Assembly (NCBI GenBank): GCA_022496185.1
Contig: WTXG01000017.1
Span: 310,001 to 374,000 of the forward strand
DNA length: 64,000 nt
From: Multifurca ochricompacta
Taxonomy: Eukaryota; Basidiomycota; Agaricomycetes; Russulales; Russulaceae
Reading direction: 5' to 3'
Below are positions 32,355 to 43,904 of this stretch, piece after piece. Position 1 is the stretch's first letter. Every line of letters begins with the position of its first letter. The notes under the pieces were generated by a model that worked only from the letters and a program-made list of their open reading frames with translations, made no database searches and was not told the DNA's origin. The translations under genes and the position numbers were made by a program.

Positions 32355-32573
32355 TCACCTTGGTCAGTGTAGAATCTGTCACATCAGTAGATAGTATCTA
32401 AAGAGTTCCTTCTACCTCTGAAGTTACTTGTCTTTTGTCTAGCCTTACCACTACTAACCACAGTCAGTAACCAGCAGCATGATTGTTCAACAGGCTTGAC
32501 TTGTCTTGAACATAGTCTTGATCCTGACTTAGTTGTCTTGAACCTGGATGACTTCCTGACTTTGACACAGCAT
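32355..32573. repeat. Fragments of F- and E-type LTRs
   Basis: 32355-32383 is the complement of the first bases of F-type LTRs (TGTGACGGATTCTACACTGG). About 32385-32492 is the 3' end of an E-type LTR (CACAGTCAGTAACCAGCAGC..TTCAACA). The remainder resembles F-type internal sequence. No TSD for these pieces. Confidence 0.5.
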
Positions 32574-34009
32574 TAGTGATTGGCAGGGGTAACCCTGGGG
32601 TATCCTTGTTGGTACCCATACCCATACCCGTACCCGTACCCATCACTACAGGTACGGGTAACCCATGGGTTACCCATGGGTCACCTGTGAAAACACATGC
32701 AAGTTCTTTACTTGCATCGCACATTTCGGATACCTGGCCTGGGACTTCCTGGACCAAGAAGATACACAATGTGTTCATTTGTGGCTGCTTAAGATCCCTC
32801 AATGACTCTTATTTTATGTTCAGAAAATTAAGATAATTCATTATTCCATTTTTATTTTATTATTCTGCTTTCAATTTTATACAAGCACAACTAAAATACA
32901 GTATACAGAGATGATTAGATAGGATGTTATAGAACATTGATGAAAAGCCTGTCAGATAACCACACAGAATGCAAAATAATTTGATGAACACATAGCAATT
33001 TGCAGGGGTAACCCCTGGGTAATTGTTTTGATACCTGGGTTACCCATAAAATGAAATGTGTGCAAGTTCTTTACTTGCATCGCGCATTTTGGACATCCAG
33101 CCCAGGACATCCCAGTCAAGGAGATACGCACTTGGACACAACATGTTCATTTATGGCTACTCAAGATCCCTCAAAATTCCTATTTTATGTTCATAAGATT
33201 AAGATAATTTATTATTCCATTTTTATTTTATTATTCTGGTTTTAATTTTATATGAGCATGACTGTTCTTTGCATTTCTGTGCATTTCAGATAAGTGGCCC
33301 AGGCCATCCTGGTCAAGGAGATAAGCACTTGGACACAACACATTCATTTATGGCTACTCAAGATCCCTCAAATATTGTTGGTTTATGTTCAGAAGATTAA
33401 AAGGATCCTTTATTTACATTATTATTTTATTATTCTGCTTTCATTTCATACAAGCATGACTGTCCTTGTGTGTTTAAGTCAACCTTCCTTAATAGGAAGG
33501 AGGTCAGACCACCATGCAATGGAATGTAGTCGCTGCCCCATGCAGCTTGTAGATACATGTGGGCCTTTTTTCAGTAAACTAATTTGATAATTTGATTATA
33601 TTATAGTCTAAAGTAGTCTAGAGAGTATTTTAGATAGTGCCAGACCGGCAGAATTGGTCGCGTGTTGATAAAACAGGTGCATCATGATTTTCAAGAAGTG
33701 GATCACTGATAACACTTTTATTTTACATCACACTGTTAATCTGCTTTGATATTTCATATGATAATACTAGAACATATTTAAAGATACCCTATAGCATACA
33801 TCAGATAAGATCTTTTATTTTTGTGGCTGCAGATGTGTTTTATCTTAGAATTTCTACTGATCTTGTCAATGCATAATTGGCACCTATACCCACCAAACCC
33901 ACTGCATGGGTACAGGTTTCCACAGGTTGGGAGCCATATACCCATACCCATACCCGGCAAAACCCATGGTGCTTACCCGTGAAGGTATGAAAACCCTTGA
34001 CAATCACTA
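32574..34009 (-). mobile_element. X5: hAT-like non-autonomous element, TSD CACAGCAT
   Basis: 1436 bp between 8-bp duplications CACAGCAT (32566-32573 and 34010-34017). Terminal inverted repeats TAGTGATTGGCAGGGGTAAC and, at the other end, the complement of TAGTGATTGTCAAGGGTTTT. Both subterminal regions carry short arrays of the hexamer TACCCR. No transposase ORF. Full-length sister copies are X1, X2 and X4. Confidence 0.88.
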
Positions 34010-34017
34010 CACAGCAT

Positions 34018-35469
34018 GCACCTGGCTGTGACAGCCATCACCATAAAATGGATGGTGCACAGCCCTAATCACTACCCACAAGGTGGATTGCACCTGTTAC
34101 AATGCACCTTACAGGCAGGCATTTCACTGACTCATTATACATCTCCTTTTTCAGTGGTGCACTATATGGTGCAGTCTGGTCTGCCTCTGCTTGTCTCAAT
34201 GAGGTTGTTGGGATATTTTAATTTAATTAAAAATTTTTGTTTGTTTTTGTTTTATAAAATAAATATCAATTAATACATCCTACAGGATCTGAACCAATAT
34301 ACAATTGCTTCGAAGGTAAACACTTTTACCAATTCAGCTAAAGATGTTACAGATTTAGAATTTTGTATCAAAGTTTAGGTTATTTAATTACATATTTAAA
34401 AAAACAAAAATATATTTTAATAGAGTTATACTTTCAATGTTAAAACCAAAAAATACAATAATAAAAATAAAAAACAAAAACAAATATATACTTAATACTT
34501 TTTCTTTCAGATGTAATATTTATTATACAAAAGATTAAAGTTAGAAACATTTATCTTAATAGTTTGATTGATATAGATTTAAAAATTTTTGGGTTTAACA
34601 TCTTAGTATTGTATTGTGACGGGTATCTTTTAAATTTGAGTCTTTTTTTCCGTGAGCAATCGAGCCCGATGTTGACAAAATAGATTATTCGTTGTTTTCA
34701 TTTTTCTTGAAACCCATCTTTAATTTTGTAAGCCGAGGCTCCGAGGCGTACTCGTGGTTCAGCCAAACACCGAGGCGCGCGCGCCTTTCTTCTCATGATC
34801 CCGTATACCCTCCCGTCCTCATGTATCACAAGAGAGAATTGCCGTTGGGACAGTATTAGTTACAGCAGTCATCCCACCATATCGCCAACCCAACATGACT
34901 TGATCTTTATTAATTAATAATTTACAAACTCGAAGAAATTGAAGCCATAAAAAAACCAAAACGTAATTGAAAATTGCCCCTAAAAGATTAAAAAAATAAG
35001 GTCGATGCCTACAATCACACGGCAGTAAACAAACCGACTTAACAAGTAGTGGCAAACCAATTGTGACGGAGGGGAGTATATCAACGAGTCGGCCGTAAAG
35101 TGAGAATACACGCCGCGACAGTCGGGAGCGCCAACGACACGCGCGGTGTCCGGACACCGCCCGAGACCGTAAAAAAATCATAAAGAGTGAGGCTAAGCGA
35201 GTCCATTTATGTGAACGATTAATGGGACGCTACACACGGAAGAATATGTAGATGGACAAAGGGCATGAGAAGGGGATAGCCGTGCCGTGCCAAAAAAAAA
35301 CTTGTCCTTTCAAATTTCACAGCCGCGGTCGAACAGATCAGTAGCCAGTCAAGGGGGAGGATAAGGGGATAGGGGTTACACACGTACAACGAGATTTTCT
35401 GACTTGTGAATTTGAGAAAAGGGAAAAGGATCGGCAGGGGATAGATGAAAGATCCAAAGAGGGTGGCGC
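34018..35469. other. Intergenic, very AT-rich core, no supported gene
   Basis: 34,220-34,620 is extremely AT-rich with repeated AAAATATA/TTTTTGTTT motifs. After 34,700 composition returns to that of the genic regions. ORFs here have no recognisable features. Confidence 0.55.
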
Positions 35470-37075
35470 TTAGAGTTTCCCCGTATAGGCATCCTCATCC
35501 GCAAACTGGCTCCCCATCGTGGTTCGCTTTGTGCTACGGTCATTTGTTCCTGCCAGGGAGTGAGTTGGCGAGTACAGAGTACGCATGCCGCCTTGTGCGC
35601 CTGCACCGGTATACGCAGGCGACGGAACGGTGGGACCACCCATGATGCCAGAACCTCCAGCAGCGCGGCACTCGGCGTATGCGCGCAGCATGTCATCAGG
35701 AGATATCATATTCGTGGGCATTGGTTGCATAGGCATAAACGTCGACATGGCGGAGGCCGGTTCGGCACTGTGCGGGCTGTGAGTTGGGGATGGAATGGCC
35801 GGAAACGTCGCGGACTGAGCAGAGAAAAGAAGTTCGGGCTCGTCCTCACCTGGAGAGCCTGGAGAGGGTTCACTGGTGCGCATCACTAGAACGAATGGGA
35901 TTAAGAGGAGCGAGTAAAAATAAGAGGAAATTACGCACAACGAAGGGCAGGAATGACAGCATCAACACTAGAGCGGGATGATATCCCCTGCCAGCTAGAC
36001 GAGCCTGAATATCTCCTACGCTGAGAGTCTGCGGACCTTTGGTCTGGGTGGGTGACAAGAACTCATCAGGTTCTGAATTGGGTGTAGAGGACTGTGAGAT
36101 ATCCCATTTTCTGTCTGGGATTGGAGGGACAATAGGTGTGTGGAAGGCGCGGCTGGTGACCGTACGACGACTCCCTGTACTTGGCCGCACGTCAGGGCCA
36201 AAAGACACACGTGAGACACGCTCAGCCATCATCTGAGCGGTGATGACGGAGGAGAGAAGTTGTGCTGTGCCGTTGCTCTGACCTGGTAAGACGGTGCGAA
36301 CGTTGGAACCGATGCCTGCTTGATCACTTTCGACTGCAACAGTAGAGGCAGGGCGAATGTTACCGAAAGAGAAGGAAGACCCCCGGTTATTGGAGTCAAT
36401 TGCCATGCTGTTGCGGATGACGACTTGTGCACCAGCAATAGAAATAGGCTTCCAGTTTATAGAAATGGTGCTCATGCGCTTGTCGACAGATTTGCTCCAC
36501 TGTTTGCGCTCGTCTCTGCCGAGCTCACGCCTCAACTTGACGTACGCGGCAGAAATGAGAAAAATGACGATAAGGAGGGGCATGAGAACAGCGGCAGCGA
36601 ATTTACCTCCAGAGATATGTTGGTGAGAGGACGGGGCATTCTTTACGACAGTGACGACTGTATCGGCTTTAGAAGTATCAGCGACGGCAGGAGTACCACC
36701 CGAGGAAGGGGCATGATAAGTGACAGTAAAGACAGGTTGTGTCCCAAGTGATGTTGACGGGTGTGGTATACTCGATGGACTGGGACGCAGTAGGGGAAAT
36801 ATAGAGTCCGCCAGTGTTGCATGCTATAGAAATTTGGATGTCAGATGCGTGTATGAGATCATGATCATTTTAATAAGGAACAAGGTGCCAGTGCCTGAAA
36901 GGTCATGGGAGCCGGACCAGGCACAGTTTTCGGAGAAGGAGAGGGTATGTGCGCGAGCAAAGGCAACCAGAAAAAGAGAACGAGAAGGAAGAAAGAGTGA
37001 CTTATACGGATTGGCACGCCTCTGAGGCTTGTGCGTGAAGGGGCTAGCCAACTTTCCCATGCGGAAGTGAGACAT
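35470..37075 (-). CDS. Single-pass plasma-membrane protein with Ser/Thr/Pro-rich cytoplasmic tail; N-terminus unresolved
   Basis: Uncharacterised fungal membrane-protein type. Seen (minus): exons 35885-35470 and about 36790-35935, joined at VV|LMRTSEPSPGSPGEDE through a GTAATT..CTAG intron. Order of features: an extracellular segment ending VTYHAPSSGGTPAVAD; one membrane helix (FAAAVLMPLLIVIFLISAAY); a basic juxtamembrane region (KLRRELGRDERKQWSKSVDK); RMSTISINWKPISIAGAQ; and a long Ser/Thr/Pro-rich tail with MQPMPTNMISPDDMLRAYAE near the end. The tail looks suited to phosphorylation. The signal peptide is probably the Leu/Phe-rich stretch around 36950-37000, but no splice combination joins it in frame. 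In 36640-36800 two overlapping frames both look coding (YTTPVNITWDTT and QPVFTVTYHAP), suggesting an internal deletion or an error. Confidence 0.65.
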
Positions 37076-37179
37076 TTTGTCTAGATTTTGTCCAGACTTT
37101 TTAACTTAGTAAAAAAAAAAAGGAAAGTGGCCGCTAGACAAGCGGATGGAAGGGTGTCAAGGAGAAGGAAATAGATAGG

Positions 37180-37300
37180 GAAACGGCGGGGGGGAGAGGA
37201 GGAGGGGAGTAGTAGTTTGGGGAAGGACAAGAGAAAGAGAAAGAGAGGAAGAAAGAAAGAGAGGAAGAGAGGAAGAGGGAAAAAGAGACAAAGCTGGAAC
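37180..37300 (-). promoter_or_regulatory. Pyrimidine-rich tract upstream of the membrane-protein gene
   Basis: On the gene's sense strand this is an almost pure C/T stretch (CTTTCTTTCTTCCTCTCTTT-like). CT-rich tracts just upstream of transcription starts are common in highly expressed filamentous-fungal genes. No TATA box is obvious. Confidence 0.4.
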
Positions 37301-37723
37301 TTTCTTGATTGGTCGTTTGATTATTGTTTTTAGTTTGATTGATCAATGTCGTGACAGTGATTATGTACGTTTCTCACGCTTGTACGAGAAGGGAAGAAGG
37401 AACATTTAGTTTGTAGTTTGTTTCGGAATTGAATGGCATTGGATTATTATTGATCTAGTCCGTCTCGACTTTTAACCCTGTTCGTTGCGATGCAGTGAGT
37501 CCCTGACCATCGAGTCGAGGAATGGGCTCGGGGACTTTGAACCATACAGTGGGATTTTCGTCCGAAAAGTAAGTAAGCCTTGAAAAGTCTTACCAACTCT
37601 ACTTGCAGTCCTATGGGTTGCCGAGGAAACTTCCACTGGGAGTCTGAGCACAACAGCCTGATAGCTAGCTACTTGTGGTGACTGCCCATTTGGAGATGCA
37701 GAAGCATACACTTGACTTGGACG

Positions 37724-38206
37724 TAGTGATGTGCCTGGCCTGGCTCAAAGCCAGAAGCTGGGCCAAGCCAAGCCGTTGGTGACGGCCCAGCAAGGGCTTT
37801 GGCCCGGCTCAGAGTAGCTAAAAGCTAAAGCCGCCGGCTCAGGCCGCGGCTTTCGACCAAAATTTTAGCGTGTACAAGTGCAATAGCAATCGTCAAAATC
37901 AGTAGAAATCTGATCACGAAGTGGATGATTTAGGTCACGTGAATATGTTTATCAGCAGCTGCATTGTGGCATTTCAAATAGTTTTGTGATACGTAACACA
38001 CCAAGTTAGATTTAGATTAGCTGAACTGTAACTACTAGTTCTATGTCGTAAGATTTTCTCTGCCAAAAGCCGCGGCTTGGGTCAAGCCGGGCCAGGGCCA
38101 AGCCGATTGTGGCGGCTTTGGCTCGGCCCAGACCTCAAAAGCCAAAGCTGCCTCAGGCCAAGCCAAAGCCCCGGCTTTTGGGCCAAGCCGGGCCGGAACA
38201 TCACTA
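37724..38206. mobile_element. Y2: hAT-like MITE, TSD CTTGGACG
   Basis: 483 bp, TAGTGATGTGCCTGGCC..GGCCGGAACATCACTA, with a perfect 8-bp duplication CTTGGACG (37716-37723 and 38207-38214). The terminal 100 bp on each side are strings of GGCCAAGCC/GGCTTTGGC motifs able to fold back. The centre is AT-rich. No ORF. Confidence 0.88.
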
Positions 38207-38800
38207 CTTGGACGTAGTTGCTCGGCTTACTTTCTTCAACCTCTGTTACGCTGGCCTCCGTTTCCATTCCTTCTAGACGTCACACCGATCACTTGTTCAT
38301 CCACCAGAGGACTTCTATGGTCACTTGCACACGATGGATCGCATTATCTTTGCAACATATGGCATCCGTTGTTTCTTCTCTTCATGAACGTGACCATGAC
38401 ACTCTCGGTCTCGGATATCAAGCGTGCTTTGTGACCTTAGGCCGACCTAGGCATATTCTTAGATGCAGTCATGATTCTAGGAGATCACTTCCTCCTGCTT
38501 TTACGCCGTTAATGGCATTGACCTGTATTCTGTAGTCAGCCACAAGCAAGGCTAACGCCCCAGTGAATTGCTACGTGGCTTAGAACCCCGCGGGAGGAAA
38601 AGACTGACTGTGGAACAACGATCACACAACCACAGACTCCATTTTATGCATAAGTACCAGCCTTCCCGCCCAAATCTTGAATTCACCTACCCCTTGCTCC
38701 CACTCTCCCTCAATGGTGCTGTACGAACATACGCGATTATATACCTTAAGAAAATGGATAAAGATGAACTGGTTCCCCGACGCTTATAATACCTCGGGCC
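38207..38800. other. Intergenic, upstream of the P450 gene
   Basis: No supported exon. The region presumably contains the P450 promoter. Confidence 0.45.
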
Positions 38801-40680
38801 ATGCTCCTGCCAGTGCACCAAACCCAATATTTTCAGGTATTAATCTGGCCCCACTCAGCTCTCTCCGTAAACTCACCATTCTCCCGTGATCTCCCAGCCA
38901 TCTCTAGCATTTTGAAACTGCCCGTACTTGACATATTTTTGAAGGATAGGGCTCTTGTCACGGGTCTCCTTCTCACTCTTTTCCTCATCTTCATCACTTC
39001 TTATCTCAAAAGTCCATGGCGAAAGTTGCCTCCGAGTCCTCCGCGTATCCCAATCCTTGGGAACATGCCCCAGCTAGAAAACACGAAGTGGCTATTCTCG
39101 AGTGATTGTAAGGGACGCTTCAGTGAGTATCAAACGGTTCTTTAGAATAGATGTCATGATGAACAGGCAGTTAATTGTAGGCAAGGTGATGCATCTTGAT
39201 GTCTTGGGGAGACAAACAATCGTGTTCAACAGTCTTAAATCGGCCTATAATGTTCTTGAACGGCGTACTGGTAATTATTCAGGTCGCCCTCGGTTCATTA
39301 TGGCACAAGAGATACTTAATCAAAGTCTGGGGATGGCGTTGATGGATTATGGCGAGCTGTGAGTGCCAGAAAGGAATAAGATACGAAGCGCTATCGCTTA
39401 TTCCATCTACTCCCAAGTTGGCGCCGCTCGCGCCGTGCTGCACATGACGCTGTCAGCCGGACGACAGTTCAAAATTATCACCCTACTCAGACAAAAGAGG
39501 CCACAATCCTCGTTTCCGCGCTTCTCGAGGACCCCGAAAATCGACATAGTCACTTTCAGCGTGCTAATGCCTCCGTTATCCTGTCCATCCTGTATGACTA
39601 CCCCACTCTGGAGTCAACGAATGAGAAGGTCGTGATGGACATTGACAGCAACTTTAAGTGGTTCAGCCGTGCGGCAGCTAGGACCTCTTTCGTCGAATTC
39701 TTTCCTTGGATGATTCACATTCCACAGAGGTCTCGTCTTCCTTGCCTTTCTATTTGCTTTGCTATAATGACATGTGACGAGAGAACAGATTTGCAAAATG
39801 GAAGAGGGAGGCTTTAATGCAAGCTGCTGAGCGCTATGATATATTTCTGGGACTATTTGATCGCGTCAGGGCCGATATTGTACGGAAATGGGGTTTACAT
39901 GCTGCGTATGAGGTCCAACTAACGGATCATGCTGTAGGCGACCGGTGGGGAGCGCCCGAGTTTCAGTGCGTCATTATTGCGAAAACACGATCGCTACCAC
40001 CTTTCCGAACATGAAATGACGTTCCTCTCTGGCCAGATGTAGTAAGTAATTGCTGTCTCAAGTCCCCTTGTTGACTAACTAGTAATTAAAGTGTCGGTGG
40101 TTTTGAAACGACATCAACTACATTGAAGTGGTGGACAGTAGCCATGGTAGCCTTCCCTCAAGTGCAACGCCGTGCACAAGCAGAACTCGACGCTGTAGTT
40201 GGCCGCTCGCGTTTACCTACATTCGCAGATGTTCCCCACCTGCCATACGTGCGTGCAGTTGTAAGAGAAGTTCTCCGTTGGCGGCCTCCTCTCCCATTTG
40301 GGGTACCTCATTCTGCCACCGAAGACGATTGGTATGAGGGCATGTTCATTCCGAAAGGAGCTACGTGCATAGCAAACATTTGGCAATGTAATCATGATCG
40401 TGCCATATTTGGTGAAGACGCGGATGACTTCCGGCCAGAACGACATCTGGACGAAGGAGGTGAACTATTGCCTGGTCCAATAGAAACGAACCAAGAAGGG
40501 CATGTGTCGTTTGGGTTCGGGCGACGAATCTGTGTGGGGAAATATCTTGCGAACGACACGCTCTTCATAAGTACGGCAAGAATCCTATGGGCAACGACTA
40601 TTGGACATGTTCTGGATGAGAACGGGAAGAAGGTGGTACCGGATTTGGAAGGATTTACGGACGGGGGACTGCTTCTGTAA
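38801..40680 (+). CDS. Cytochrome P450 monooxygenase, microsomal type
   Basis: Heme-thiolate monooxygenase; substrate unknown. Exons 38801-39122, 39181-39358, 39418-39729, 39789-39879, 39938-40041 and 40092-40680 total 1596 nt, exactly 532 codons with TAA (531 aa, normal). Seen: an N-terminal membrane anchor (LVTGLLLTLFLIFITSYL), proline hinge LPPSPPRIPILGNMP, I-helix VGGFETTST, K-helix EVLR (ExxR), FRPERHLD and the heme-binding loop FGFGRRICVGKYL with the Cys ligand. Apparent stops at 39359 and near 40016 disappear once the GTGAGT..AAG and GTACGG..GTAG introns are removed. The start is the first Met in the exon carrying the anchor. No neighbouring biosynthetic genes are visible, so a cluster role is not suggested. 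Confidence 0.95.
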
Positions 40681-41256
40681 GTGCCTATGACAGGTGCAAT
40701 TTCCGCGACCTTGACTTGATTTACTCCTGGGAATGAAGCCGTCCAGCTCCGTACGACTGCAAAATTACGCCTCGCTTCCCGGAGGTAGTATCTATCTTTT
40801 CAGAGGAGCGTGAGCGGTTCGTGGATTGAAACGAGCCCTTCACTGAACGCAAGACAACTCGTGTCATAGTCTTGAGAGGATGGGAAGCAGTGTCTATATA
40901 ACCCGATGGCGGTTTTACGGAAGGGATGGGCCGTTTGTGGGTTCTCCGTTTGGAATAGAATGTATGCGAAAATGATGTAAGTTCGGTGCAGCACAAACTT
41001 TCCCAGTCCATTGAATTGAATGTAAAATACGGCACGAATATTTGCTTGCTGGACAGAGATTGAGGTTAGTGAGTCCTTTGGATTGATAAGATTATGGGGG
41101 CCAAATAGGGGTACATGCATGTAAGTCTTTTTGGAAGGAAAAAGAATACAATACTCTGGATTCATTATTTGCTTTTCAAGCCTTTTTTATACAATTTACA
41201 CTACAGTTAATTTCAATACAAGTATAAGAGTTTTGTAAATAGGGGTTAAGTAAATG
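40681..41256. other. 3' flank of the P450 gene
   Basis: No gene. The last 100 bp become AT-rich just before the hAT element X2. Confidence 0.5.
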
Positions 41257-41530
41257 TAGTGATTGTCAAGTGTAACGCCTGGTGCAGGCATTCATCATGA
41301 CATGTGATAAGGTCGCATAGTGAAACTATGAAGTCAAGTGTGCACTGTCTTTCAAGTACACGGAGGTCGAGTGAGAAGTCAATACCAAGGAGCTAATCCC
41401 CTAGTACTGGTGAGTGGAAGAGTGCCAGAAGCACTGAGACAATTCAAGAGTCAGGTCTTAGGATCACCCAGAAGGTAATGCACCAAGTTGATTAAGAAGT
41501 TGAGTCTAAGGTATACAGGCTATCTAGACA

Positions 41531-42970
41531 TAGTGATTGTCAAGGGTTTTCATACCCGCACAGGTAAGCACCACGGGTTTTGCCAGGTACGGGTACGGGT
41601 ATATGGCTCCCAACCCGTGGAAACCCGTACCCATGCGGTGGGTTTGGCGGGTATAGGCGCCAATTATCCATTGACAAGATCAGTAGAATTTCCAAGATAA
41701 AACACATCTGCAGCCACAAAAATACAAGATCTCATCTGATGTATGATACAGGGTGAATTTAAATATGTTCTAGTGTTATCCTACAAAATATCAAAGCAGA
41801 TCAACAGTGCAATGTAAAATAAAACTGTAATCAGTGATCTACATTCTTGAAAATCATGATGCATCTGTTTTATTAACACGCGACCAATTCTGCCAGTCTG
41901 GCACTATCTAAAATACTCTCTAGACTACTTTAGACTATTCTATAATCTAATTATTAAATTACTTTATTGAAACAAGGCCGCGTGTATCTACAAGCTGCAT
42001 GGGCAGCAACTACATTGCATTGCATGGTGGTCTGACCTCCTTCCTATTAAGGAAGGTTGACTTAAATGTGCAGAATTGTGCATCCAGGGACCAGGACAGT
42101 CGCGCTTGTATGAAATGAAACTAGAATAATAAAATAATAATGTAAATAAAGATCCTTTTAATCTTCTGAACATAAAACAACAATTTTGAGGAATCTTGAG
42201 TAGCCATAAATGAACATGTTGTGTCCAAGTGCTTATCTCCTTGACCGGGATGGCCTGGGCCATTTATCGAAATGTGCAGAAATGCAAAGATTGGTCACAC
42301 TTGTATAAATTGAAACCAGAATAATAAAATAAAAATGGAATAATAAATTATCTTAATCTTATGAACATAAAATAGGAATCTTTGAGGGATCTTGAGTAGC
42401 CATAAATGAATGCATTGTGTCTGAGTGCGTATCTCCTTGACTGGGATGGCCCAGGCTGATTGTCTGAAATGTGCAATGCAAGTAAAGAACTTGCACGCGT
42501 TTCATTTTATGGGTAACCCAGGTATCAAAACAATTATCCAGGGGTTATCTTGCCAATGTCTATGTGTTCATTAAATTTTTTGCATTCTGTGTGGTTATCT
42601 GACAGGCTATTCATCAATGTTCTATAACATCCTATCTAATCATCTCTGTATACTGGATTTTAGTTGTGCTTGTATAAAATTGAAAGCAGAATAATAAAAT
42701 AATAATGGAATAATGAACTATCTTAATCTTCTGAACATAAAACAAGAGCCATTGAGGGATCTTAAGCAGCCACAAATAAACGCGTTGTGTATCTTCTTGG
42801 TCCGGGAAGGCCTGGCCAGTTATCCAAATGCGCGATGCAAGTAAAGAACTTGCACGCGTTTTCACGGTGACCGCAGGTAACCTGCAGGTTACCCGTACCC
42901 GTAGTGACGGGTATGGGTACGGGTATGGGTACCAATGAGTATACCCCAGGGTTACCCCTGCCAATCACTA
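41531..42970 (+). mobile_element. X1: full-length hAT-like non-autonomous element, TSD TCTAGACA
   Basis: 1440 bp, TAGTGATTGTCAAGGGTTTT..GGGTTACCCCTGCCAATCACTA, with the perfect octamer TCTAGACA at 41523-41530 and 42971-42978. Hexamer arrays (GGGTAY) near both ends: 41586-41602 and 42893-42930. No transposase. Confidence 0.9.
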
Positions 42971-43136
42971 TCTAGACAGGCCTTATATATGTAATAGAGG
43001 TCAGAGTCAAAATCGGAGTAGCGTACTCAATGTATCAATGAAGTCATAATATAACTGAATGGGGAATGGAGTCAGGGTGGGCCAGGTGAGAATATATGTA
43101 GACAGATCCAGTATAGTCACAATTCTGGTGGGAAAA

Positions 43137-43764
43137 TGCTGCATTGCACATTCCAGACAGACTGGCCCGGCCAGAGGAGAAGGATCTTAGGAGTGTCAAG
43201 ATCGCACTTGGATACAAGATTATCGCCGCGTTCATTCGCGGCTACTCAAGATTACTGCAAAATTATGGTTTTATGTTCGGAAGAGTTGATGCATTTTATA
43301 TTTCCATTTTCATTTTATTCCGGTCTCATTTTATACAAGTGCGACTAAAACCCACACAGTTATACATTACAGATCCGCTTCTTTCGCGCGCCCCTTTGTC
43401 TTGCATTCTTTGCTTCACATTTCATTCTGATTGACTTGTAGTTTACAATGTATGATTCTCTGGCCAGATCTTTGGCCTCCAGTTTTGACTTTATTGTGTT
43501 ATCTCTCCTATATTGACTCCTATAGTTAAAATGTATAAAAGCCTCATTAGTTTGTCTTGAATCAATCATCCAGTTTGATCCTTTCTATCCACCTGTTTGC
43601 TTCAACTTAGTTCTCACAAAAGCGAACTAACAATCGCTTTTACTCTTATTCGCGCTCGCTCTGCTCTTAGGTCGATTTCTGTGCTATCGCCAACCGTACC
43701 GGCAAATTCAGCTAGCCGTACCGGACTAACACCGGTACCCCCTATCTATAGTCTATTCCCTCCA
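43137..43764 (+). repeat. 5' LTR of element A
   Basis: 628 bp, TGCTGCATTGCACATTCC..CTATTCCCTCCA. A TATAAAAGCC box lies at about 43532. It lacks the stem-loop module of the other copia families here. Pairs with 48210-48837; a solo copy is at 57234-57864. Confidence 0.92.
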
Positions 43765-43779
43765 GGTTATGGGCCCTGG
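43765..43779 (+). promoter_or_regulatory. Primer-binding site of element A
   Basis: GGTTATGGGCCCTGG directly after the 5' LTR, the same initiator-tRNA-Met anticodon-stem type as elements B and C. Confidence 0.65.
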
Positions 43780-43904
43780 AGTTGCAAATTAAATCAAGAA
43801 ATTAGCTGAATTTCCTAAAGCACGTATCCCTAATCTACCCGTTATCGACTTATCACTTTCGCCGATATGACATCGATTTACGCACCAACGTCGTCAAGTT
43901 AGCC

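Noticed and set aside
39359..39417. Apparent stop (GAGCTGTGA) breaking the P450 gene
   Set aside because: GTGAGT..CCAAG is an intron; joining CT with TTGG gives ELWRR and restores the family sequence.
39880..40041. Apparent frameshift in the P450 gene before the I-helix
   Set aside because: An intron with donor GTACGG, branch CTAAC and acceptor TGTAG places GERPSFSASLLRKHDRYHLS in frame; total length is then an exact multiple of three.
41586..41602. Interstitial telomeric repeat (GGGTAC/GGGTAT)
   Set aside because: The arrays recur at the same places in every X element and are degenerate hexamers, so they belong to the transposon.
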